Source of the DNA: Bryobacterales bacterium | GTDB lineage: Bacteria > Acidobacteriota > Terriglobia > Bryobacterales > Bryobacteraceae | DNA: 5,574 bases | Reading direction: 5' to 3' | NCBI GenBank assembly: GCA_003132865.1 | Contig: PKYZ01000585.1 | Location: 2,843 to 8,416 of the forward strand | Part shown: positions 1-4,870 of the stretch, in pieces | Layout of the letters: each line of letters opens with the position of its first letter | How positions within the stretch are numbered: the stretch's first letter is position 1 | Position numbers and translations under genes: made by a program | Notes under the pieces: model-generated | The model's database searches: none | What the model saw: only the letters and a program-made list of their open reading frames with translations | What the model was told of the DNA's origin: nothing

Positions 1-869
1 CTGGTCCACCATTTGGCGTTGATCCAGCCGCGCAGATAGGAGAGCTTGCCTTCGGGCTTGACGAAGCAGACAGCCAACGTGCCGGCTTCCGGATCGTTGC
101 CGGGTATGCCCGGGTTGCTCATCATGAGGCCCTTCAGATTGCCGGACTCGCGGTATTCGTTGATGCGCTGTTCGCCGGGGCGGAGCTTCACCGGGTCGTG
201 GGAGCCGACGCCAATGGGGTTTTCGATCGACCAGGCGATGGAAACCGTGGCGGCGTCCTTACCAGGATTGTGGACGCGATAGCGCAGGATAGCGACGGGC
301 AGGCCGGATTCGTCGGCATCGAGGGGGATGAAGGGGCTGAAGGCATCCAGCGTGACGTTGACGGGCAGGCGGGAATCGCGGAAGGCGATTTGGGCGATGG
401 GGAACTCGCCGGTGAAAGTTGCGCCTTCGAGCCGGCTGAGGCCGGGCGCGTTCTTGGAGCCGAGGCCATCGGGACCTTCGTAAGGCGGCATGAGGCGGGC
501 CTCGAGCACGTGCGCGACGGGCTTGCGGCTGCCGGCCTGCGCCCAAATGGAGGCGAAGGCGTATTCGGGCGAGCGGCCCTTATCGGGACGATTGAAGAGT
601 TCCCAATCGCGAAGCTGGCCGCGTCCGCCGAGGCTGATGCTGCCGGCGGCGATACCGCCGAGGGGCATGGCCAGCATGGCAAGCTGGCGGCCGGTGTAGA
701 CGCGTGGATAGCGCATGGAGGAGCGCGGGAGGGTGACGGGCTGCGGCGGGCGCGTGGTGGCGGGCGGCGTAGGCGCTGCGGAGGTTTGGGGCGGGGTTTG
801 GGCGGCGCCGCTGCTCGCCAGCGCGACGGCTTTGAGGAATCCGCGGCGGCCGGTAGGATTGGTCGGCAT
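1..869 (-). CDS. GH116-family glycoside hydrolase (non-lysosomal glucosylceramidase/beta-glucosidase type), N-terminal part, Tat-exported
   Basis: The frame is open from an ATG at 869-867 to the window edge, giving 289 complete codons; the 3' end is missing. Residues 7-13 read GRRGFLK, a twin-arginine export motif, followed by a short hydrophobic stretch (AVALASSGAA) and a Pro/Thr/Gln-rich linker to about residue 48. Residues 69-95 contain PLGGIAAGSISLGG then RGQLRDWELFNRP, which I recognise as the hallmark of the GH116 N-terminal beta-domain (GBA2/DUF608 relatives). These enzymes hydrolyse beta-glucosidic or beta-xylosidic bonds; the catalytic alpha-barrel would lie beyond this window, so substrate cannot be judged. 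An in-frame ATG six codons upstream (887-885) is an alternative start. Neither start has a clear Shine-Dalgarno sequence; I prefer 869 because it puts the RR pair at residues 8-9. Family members usually run to 800 or more residues, so about a third is seen. Family call is firm; exact activity is inference. Confidence 0.88.
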   Translation of the reverse strand, partial: MPTNPTGRRGFLKAVALASSGAAQTPPQTSAAPTPPATTRPPQPVTLPRSSMRYPRVYTGRQLAMLAMPLGGIAAGSISLGGRGQLRDWELFNRPDKGRSPEYAFASIWAQAGSRKPVAHVLEARLMPPYEGPDGLGSKNAPGLSRLEGATFTGEFPIAQIAFRDSRLPVNVTLDAFSPFIPLDADESGLPVAILRYRVHNPGKDAATVSIAWSIENPIGVGSHDPVKLRPGEQRINEYRESGNLKGLMMSNPGIPGNDPEAGTLAVCFVKPEGKLSYLRGWINAKWWT

Positions 870-1013
870 TTGTTGCGACTGTAGCATGTTTCGGGGCGTG
901 GAGGTAGCTGATTTTGGGGGCTTTGCGTTTTTGTACGAACAAAGCCAAAAGGGAAGAGGAGGCGAAAGAGGGGCGTTTGGGGCGGTGGCGATGGGGTGGC
1001 TCTTTGGTGCGTT

Positions 1014-1028
1014 TCGCCGCTGCGGCGA
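1014..1028. repeat. Perfect 15-base inverted repeat
   Basis: TCGCCGC at 1014-1020 and GCGGCGA at 1022-1028 are exact reverse complements around a single T. It lies about 145 bases upstream of the glycosidase start, so it could be an operator-like dyad or a small GC hairpin. A 15-base GC-rich palindrome can occur by chance, and no function can be assigned. Confidence 0.35.
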
Positions 1029-1297
1029 CCCCCATTTTTGAGACGGGAGATCGGCTGGTGAATGCGAATTGGACAAACGAAGCCAATGTCGCGTAACATG
1101 CTTGTTCAGCAATAAGTTACGGCCTATTTTGAGCGGCGCTAACTCGGCAATTTGGGCATTTTTGCGCATTCTTTTCTTGAGTTGGACGGCTCCCAAGGGG
1201 CATGGCTGATGGCTGCCTATTCCTAACTCGACGATAGCATGGGGGTGGCGGCCGATCAGCGGCACTGCTGGCGGGACCTATTTGTTTTCATAGGTTT

Positions 1298-1324
1298 GGG
1301 GGTGGGGTGCGGGGCGTGATCGGG
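1298..1324 (+). other. Putative G-quadruplex tract
   Basis: Four guanine runs of at least three (1298-1302, 1304-1307, 1311-1314, 1322-1324) are separated by loops of 1, 3 and 7 bases, satisfying the common G3+N1-7 rule. Further G runs follow at 1334-1336 and 1339-1343. It sits in non-coding DNA; the folding strand is the plus strand. Confidence 0.4.
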
Positions 1325-1400
1325 TTCATAACCGGGTTGGGGGACGCGATCTTGTCGTACAACATAAAGGACGTCATTGTGTACTAGGTGGCCGACGGAC

Positions 1401-1431
1401 GCCAAGAGGAGGCTATCTTGGTTCTCTTGGC
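1401..1431 (-). terminator. Possible hairpin terminator after the small acidic gene
   Basis: GCCAAGAG at 1401-1408 is the exact reverse complement of CTCTTGGC at 1424-1431. The stem extends to ten pairs with a G-T wobble and one more A-T pair, around an 11-base loop. It begins directly after the TAA stop (1434-1432) of the minus-strand small gene, the position expected of a terminator. No T-run follows on the minus strand, so an intrinsic terminator is not proven; it may be an mRNA 3'-end stabiliser. Confidence 0.4.
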
Positions 1432-1620
1432 TTAGCTGAGTATAAAGCTGTCCACTTCGTACGGATCGGGATCCCTGACCCGTGCGGTGTTCACAATGTC
1501 GAACGTTCCGTAATCGGCGGGGTCTTCGAAGGTCATATATCCGAGACCGTGACGTTCACACTCTTGGACGACTCGGTCATCTGGTACCGTTTCGGCCTCT
1601 TTGCTGATGAAATCTTGCAT
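1432..1620 (-). CDS. Small acidic hypothetical protein, possibly a C-terminal remnant
   Basis: This frame encodes 62 residues from an ATG at 1620 to TAA at 1434-1432. An in-frame stop at 1632-1630 limits the start to this ATG. I do not recognise a named domain. The protein is rich in Asp/Glu, contains GLGYMTFEDPADYGTF in the middle and ends with a DPDPYEVDSFI segment. From memory, a similar 'GLG..FEDP...Y....AR...PDP..VD.FI' ending closes larger uncharacterised bacterial proteins, so this may be the stump of a longer gene. No Shine-Dalgarno sequence precedes the ATG, and base composition is less GC-rich than the neighbours. It diverges from the toxin-antitoxin operon with 72 bp between starts and ends next to a hairpin. 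Codon and residue composition look coding, but function is unknown and a pseudogene is possible. Confidence 0.5.
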   Translation of the reverse strand: MQDFISKEAETVPDDRVVQECERHGLGYMTFEDPADYGTFDIVNTARVRDPDPYEVDSFILS

Positions 1621-1681
1621 TATGTTGTATTATTTCTGTGACGGGCGGAAGCGGAGCAGGCTAGGGTAGGGCATGGCTTGG

Positions 1682-1689
1682 TAAGGAGG
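1682..1689 (+). promoter_or_regulatory. Strong Shine-Dalgarno sequence for the antitoxin gene
   Basis: TAAGGAGG is a full match to the anti-Shine-Dalgarno sequence and lies three bases before the ATG at 1693. The spacing is short, but this site decides the start over the TTG five codons upstream (1678), which would put the site inside the coding region. It is by far the strongest ribosome site in the window. Confidence 0.75.
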
Positions 1690-1692
1690 CAT

Positions 1693-1947
1693 ATGACGAT
1701 CACGGTTGACATCGCACCTGAGGTTCAGGCCGAGCTCGCCCGCCAGGCTGCCGCCCACGGCAGCGCGGTGGAGGCGTATGCCGCGAGCCTGCTCGAAGAG
1801 GCTGTCCTTCTTCCCGCTGGCGCGGACAAGCTGAGCCAGGATCGGCTTGAAAACACCCTCAGGGAAATGGCGCAGTTCTCGCATAAGATTCCGGTGCTGC
1901 CCGACGAGGCCTTCACGCGCGAGAGCCTGTATCAGGATCACGACTGA
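1693..1947 (+). CDS. Antitoxin of a type II toxin-antitoxin pair (ribbon-helix-helix-like)
   Basis: The gene encodes 84 residues. The N-terminus TITVDIAPEV followed by two predicted helices (about residues 9-22 and 25-40) matches the strand-helix-helix layout of small RHH/CopG-like antitoxins that bind operator DNA as dimers. The C-terminus PDEAFTRESLYQDHD resembles the tail of antitoxins paired with PIN toxins, where an extended acidic/aromatic segment occupies the toxin active site. It is expected to neutralise the downstream toxin and repress its own promoter. The stop TGA shares its final A with the toxin ATG, so the pair is likely translationally coupled. Start 1693 is chosen for the strong ribosome site just upstream. 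No operator dyad is visible in the 72-bp divergent gap. Antitoxin role is supported by context and motifs; the fold is inferred. Confidence 0.8.
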   Translation: MTITVDIAPEVQAELARQAAAHGSAVEAYAASLLEEAVLLPAGADKLSQDRLENTLREMAQFSHKIPVLPDEAFTRESLYQDHD

Positions 1948-2417
1948 TGACGGATGCCCCCGCGTGGATACTCGATACCAACATCCTGTTGCGGATGAGC
2001 AAGAGCGACGATCCCCACCACCCGACGATCAGCGGGGCGCTTCGGGCGCTGGTGGCACAGGGCGCGCGGCTTTGTTTTACCTCACAGATCCTCGGCGAGT
2101 TCTGGAATGCCTCCACCCGTCCGCGCGATCGAAATGGGTTCGGGCTGAGTACCGCCGAGACAGATCGCATCGCCCGGGTGATCGAACGGGACTTTGAGTT
2201 TCTGCCGGACAGCCGGGACGTGCACGACCGTTGGCGGCGGCTTCTCGTCGCACATGCAGTCAGGGGTGTGCAGGTGCATGACGCGCGGCTGGCGGCAAGC
2301 ATGTACGTTCACGGCGTCTCGCAACTGCTGACCGTCAACGTCCGGGACTTCCAACGATTCAAGGGGCTCCGCGCGATCCATCCCGACGAGGTGATCCGCC
2401 CGACACAGCGGCCATGA
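1947..2417 (+). CDS. vapC: PIN-domain ribonuclease toxin (VapC-like)
   Basis: The gene encodes 156 residues. The PIN-domain acidic residues are all present: Asp10 in WILDTNILLR, Glu51 in ILGEFWN, Asp112 in VHDARLAA and Asp134 in LLTVNVRDFQRF. PIN toxins are Mg2+-dependent endoribonucleases that halt translation by cutting tRNA or rRNA when the antitoxin is degraded; the target here cannot be predicted. The ATG overlaps the antitoxin stop by one base, and AGGA at 1934-1937 lies nine bases upstream. It is somewhat longer than a typical VapC of about 130 residues and ends with an 'RAIHPDEVI' tail common in this PIN subgroup. The catalytic set is intact, so the toxin should be active. The symbol is given by family resemblance; the subgroup is not the classical AbrB-type VapBC. 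Confidence 0.88.
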   Translation: MTDAPAWILDTNILLRMSKSDDPHHPTISGALRALVAQGARLCFTSQILGEFWNASTRPRDRNGFGLSTAETDRIARVIERDFEFLPDSRDVHDRWRRLLVAHAVRGVQVHDARLAASMYVHGVSQLLTVNVRDFQRFKGLRAIHPDEVIRPTQRP

Positions 2418-2473
2418 GCGCCGACATTGCACTGACCGCTCGCCGAAACCTGCCCGCCGATCATCAGGGCTAG

Positions 2474-2563
2474 CGAATCGCGCCGCGGCGCTTCCCCGAG
2501 TTTTTCACCGTCAACGTCTCAGATCTGCAGTCCTGGGGCCAGAAAACTCCAGATACGGGCTGA
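2474..2563 (+). pseudogene. Possible C-terminal remnant of a second PIN-domain gene
   Basis: A short open stretch between in-frame stops (TAG at 2471, TGA at 2561) encodes FFTVNVSDLQSWG near its middle. This parallels LLTVNVRDFQRFKG of the intact toxin just upstream, with TVNV, D and Q in register. The two genes share a 12-base identical string, ACCGTCAACGTC, at 2331-2342 and 2507-2518. No start codon or upstream PIN motifs are attached. It could be a duplicated or decayed toxin end; chance resemblance over so few residues cannot be excluded. Confidence 0.3.
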
Positions 2564-2576
2564 AGACGGTGCTACG

Positions 2577-2915
2577 TTATAAGGCGGTTTGCGCCGTGGG
2601 TGTAGTGGGATCCTCTTGGTCTTCGTCGTCGGGGGGCGGCTCCGTCAGATGGTAGTAGTAGGTGACCGCGCCGCAGGCCAGCGCCAGCGCGAGAATGATG
2701 GAGATCCACCGCAGCGTGCGGGCATTCCACGCGCGCTCGCCTTTGACGGCTGCGGCCGTAGCTTTCACCGCGGCAAACGCAATGCCGGTGCCCAGGCACA
2801 CCTTCCAATACCACGCCATCAGGTCGAGATGGTACTGCCCGCCGACCTGGCTCCAGACGGTGAAAGTAGCCATGAGAGCGATCAGGAACTCGATCGCGTA
2901 GAAGAGGCGGAGCAC
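2577..2915 (-). CDS. Small hypothetical membrane protein with three predicted helices
   Basis: The gene encodes 112 residues from a GTG at 2915. Three hydrophobic segments are visible: about residues 4-22 (starting LFYAIEFLIALMA), 33-55 (with two internal Lys) and 69-88 (ending ALALACGAVTYYY). The C-terminus is short, acidic and proline/threonine-rich (PPPDDEDQEDP). I do not recognise a family. An inner-membrane location is likely; topology is uncertain. No good Shine-Dalgarno sequence precedes the GTG; an internal ATG at residue 15 would cut into the first helix, so GTG is preferred. It runs divergently from the ABC-F gene with only 23 bp between starts and converges on the toxin-antitoxin operon. 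Confidence 0.65.
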   Translation of the reverse strand: MLRLFYAIEFLIALMATFTVWSQVGGQYHLDLMAWYWKVCLGTGIAFAAVKATAAAVKGERAWNARTLRWISIILALALACGAVTYYYHLTEPPPDDEDQEDPTTPTAQTAL

Positions 2916-2938
2916 CTTACTAGGGTATCCTGAAACAG

Positions 2939-4840
2939 ATGCCCGCGCCGCTACTCTCCGTGATGGGCGCCGGCAAGTCGTTCGGCGCAGCCCCGCTGTT
3001 TTCCAACATCTCCATACATATCTCCGAGGGCGAGCGGCTGGGATTGATCGGCCCGAATGGCTCGGGCAAATCGACGCTGCTGAAGATCATGGCCGGCATG
3101 CTGGAGCCGGACACGGGCACGCGCACGGTGCGCAAGCTGACGCGCGTCGCCTACGTGCCGCAGGAGCCGGAGTTCGCAGCCGGCATGACCGCGGGCAAGG
3201 TGCTGGAAGAGGCGCTCCCGGGGCATGGGATGGATGGGATGGATGAAGCGGAGCGCGCGGCCGCGGTGAGCGTCACGTTGGGGAGGGCGGGCTTCGCCGA
3301 CGGGAGCGCCGCGGTGGAGTCGCTTTCGGGCGGTTGGAAGCGGCGGCTTTCGATCGCGCGCGAACTGATTCGGAATCCCGACGTGCTGCTGCTCGACGAA
3401 CCCACCAACCATCTGGACCTGGAAGGGATTCTGTGGCTGGAGAAGCTGCTGCAGGGCGCGACATTCGCCGCGGTGGTGGTGAGCCACGACCGCTATTTCC
3501 TGGAAAATGCCGCGACGGAAGTGGCGGAGATCAATCGCGCGTATCCGGATGGCATGTTCCGCGCAGAGGGCCCTTACGCGGATTTTCTGGAGAAGCGCGA
3601 GGCCTTTCTGGAGGCGCAATCGGAGCAGCAGGCCGCGCTCGCCAACAAGGTGCGGCGCGAGGTGGAATGGCTGCGGCGCGGTCCGAAGGCGCGCACGGGA
3701 AAGTCGCGGGCGCGCATCGACGCCGCGCATGAGCTGATGGGCGAGTTGGCGGAGGTTTCGGCGCGCAACGCGAAGGCCACCACGCGCATCGACTTCACGG
3801 CTTCGGGGCGCAAGACCAGGAAGCTGATCCGCACGGAGGCCATCGCGAAGCGGCTGGGCGGCCGGCAGTTGTTTCGCGATCTGAGCTTCTCGCTTTCGCC
3901 GGGGATGCGGCTGGGGCTGGCGGGCCCGAACGGGAGCGGCAAGACCACGCTGTTGCGCGTGCTGAAAGGCGAGATGGACGCCGACGCGGGGACGATCGAG
4001 CGCGCCGACGGGCTGCGCGTGGTGTACTTCGACCAGGGCCGCGAACAGCTCGATCCGGCCGCGCCCCTGCGGGAGGGTTTGGGAGCGCACGGCGATAGCG
4101 TGATCTATCGCGACCGCGCGATGCACATCGCGGGCTGGGCGAAGCGCTTCCTTTTCCATGCGGAGCAACTGGACATTCCGGTGGGCCGGTTCTCGGGCGG
4201 CGAGCGGGCGCGCATCATCATTGCGCGGCTGATGCTGCAGCCGGCGGACGTATTGCTGCTGGACGAGCCGACCAACGATCTGGATATTCCGACGCTGGAA
4301 GTGCTGGAGGAGAGCCTGACGGATTTCGCCGGCGCGCTGGTGCTGGTGACGCATGATCGCTACATGCTGGATCGGGTGTCGACGGTGGTGCTGGGCCTCG
4401 ATGGCGAGGGCGGCGCGGAGGTGTTCGCGGACTACTCGCAATGGGAGCAGGCGCGCGCGGTGAAACCGGCGCGGCTTCACGAGGACAGGCCGGTGGCACC
4501 GGCGGCCAATCCCACGGCGCCGCGGAAGAAACTGGCGTATCTGGAAGCGCGCGAGTGGGAGCGGATGGAGCAAAGGATCCTGGAAGCCGAGCAATCGCTG
4601 GAGGCGGCGCGCGCGGCGATGCAGGCGCCCGAAGTGGTTTCCGATCCGTTCGCGTTACAGCAGCGATACGCGGAGATGCAGGCGGCGGAGGCTGAGGTGG
4701 AGAAACTGTATGCGCGGTGGGCGGAGCTGGAGCTAAGAAAACAGAAGACAGAAGTGAGAAGTCAGGAGACAGAAGGCGGAAAACAGAAGTCAGGAGACAG
4801 AGGTCAGAAGACAGCCCTGCCGCCGGCGGTGCCGGATTGA
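2939..4840 (+). CDS. uup: ABC-F family ATPase, Uup-like, with an aberrant C-terminal tail
   Basis: This 633-residue cytoplasmic protein has two ATP-binding domains and no membrane segments. Domain 1 has Walker A GPNGSGKST (38-46), signature LSGGW (129-133), Walker B LLLDEP (150-155) and the H-switch His183. Domain 2 has GPNGSGKTT (329-337), FSGGE (418-422), LLLDEP (439-444) and His472. The inter-domain linker carries the basic RREVEWLRRGPKARTGKSR segment (from 239) typical of Uup-type ABC-F proteins, and residues ~530-604 form the Uup C-terminal coiled coil. Such proteins act on ribosomes or nucleic acid rather than in transport; Uup is linked to ribosome function and genome stability. ATPase residues are all intact. 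From about residue 600 the sequence becomes a Lys/Gln/Glu/Arg-rich tail (to 633) encoded by purine-rich direct repeats, unlike the family end. A tandem 9-bp repeat encodes GMDGMD at 97-102. No strong Shine-Dalgarno sequence is seen. The start is chosen because MPAPLLSV is the usual ABC-F opening. Confidence 0.93.
   Translation: MPAPLLSVMGAGKSFGAAPLFSNISIHISEGERLGLIGPNGSGKSTLLKIMAGMLEPDTGTRTVRKLTRVAYVPQEPEFAAGMTAGKVLEEALPGHGMDGMDEAERAAAVSVTLGRAGFADGSAAVESLSGGWKRRLSIARELIRNPDVLLLDEPTNHLDLEGILWLEKLLQGATFAAVVVSHDRYFLENAATEVAEINRAYPDGMFRAEGPYADFLEKREAFLEAQSEQQAALANKVRREVEWLRRGPKARTGKSRARIDAAHELMGELAEVSARNAKATTRIDFTASGRKTRKLIRTEAIAKRLGGRQLFRDLSFSLSPGMRLGLAGPNGSGKTTLLRVLKGEMDADAGTIERADGLRVVYFDQGREQLDPAAPLREGLGAHGDSVIYRDRAMHIAGWAKRFLFHAEQLDIPVGRFSGGERARIIIARLMLQPADVLLLDEPTNDLDIPTLEVLEESLTDFAGALVLVTHDRYMLDRVSTVVLGLDGEGGAEVFADYSQWEQARAVKPARLHEDRPVAPAANPTAPRKKLAYLEAREWERMEQRILEAEQSLEAARAAMQAPEVVSDPFALQQRYAEMQAAEAEVEKLYARWAELELRKQKTEVRSQETEGGKQKSGDRGQKTALPPAVPD
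3227..3244 (+). repeat. Tandem 9-bp duplication inside the ABC-F gene
   Basis: GGGATGGAT occurs twice in perfect tandem (3227-3235 and 3236-3244), encoding Gly-Met-Asp twice at residues 97-102. It is in frame and lies in the variable stretch between the Walker A and signature motifs of the first ATPase domain. Confidence 0.8.
4737..4814 (+). repeat. Purine-rich degenerate direct repeats at the ABC-F 3' end
   Basis: The 17-mer AGAAGTCAGGAGACAGA is present at 4757-4773 and 4785-4801 (period 28), and CAGAAGACAG is present at 4742-4751 and 4805-4814. The whole tract is built from AGAAG, CAGAAG and GGAGACAG units with very few T residues, unlike the GC-rich coding sequence before it. It resembles a dispersed intergenic repeat, and here it is translated as the last part of the ABC-F protein. 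Confidence 0.7.
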
Positions 4841-4870
4841 ATGTGGCTGTGACTAAACGCCCCGGCACCG
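4820..4870. repeat. Palindrome and 9-bp inverted repeat spanning the ABC-F stop and transposase start
   Basis: CCGCCGGCGG (4820-4829) is a perfect palindrome. Overlapping it, CGGTGCCGG (4827-4835) is the exact reverse complement of CCGGCACCG (4862-4870), enclosing 26 bases that hold the ABC-F stop codon and the first codons of the transposase remnant. It may be an ABC-F transcript-end hairpin or part of the insertion sequence end; no T-run follows. Confidence 0.45.

Larger units (their letters stand above)
870..1431. other. Intergenic region without a convincing gene
   Basis: About 560 bases upstream of both the glycosidase start (to the left) and the stop of the small acidic gene (to the right). 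It has no frame with convincing codon use or a recognisable protein; short open frames here are extensions or shadows. It is more AT-rich in patches (around 1120-1180 and 1275-1295) and has G-rich runs at 1298-1343. The glycosidase promoter must lie in this region on the minus strand, but I could not identify a credible -35/-10 pair. Confidence 0.6.

Noticed and set aside
188..1099. Several long open frames on both strands overlapping the left end (plus 198-884 of 228 codons, minus 188-1099 of 303 codons)
   Set aside because: They are shadows of the true minus-strand GH116 frame, which is open to the window edge. Their proteins are low-complexity Pro/Arg/Ala or Gly/Ala-rich without recognisable motifs.
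1092..1121. CGTAAC/GTTACG inverted repeat with an 18-base loop
   Set aside because: Only six pairs with a long loop; expected by chance in a region of this size.
1601..1636. Promoter elements for the toxin-antitoxin operon (TTGCTG and TATTAT)
   Set aside because: The spacing is 21 bases and the match is poor, so the pair does not form a credible sigma-70 promoter.
2520..2560. Small palindromes (CAGATCTG, CTGGGGCCAG) as a bidirectional terminator between convergent genes
   Set aside because: The stems are only four pairs or lack a loop, and no T-run follows on either strand.
2951..4594. 547-codon open frame antisense to the ABC-F gene
   Set aside because: The product is Arg/His/Pro/Leu-rich with no domain, and the opposite strand encodes a complete ABC-F ATPase with every motif intact. 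It is a GC-codon artefact.
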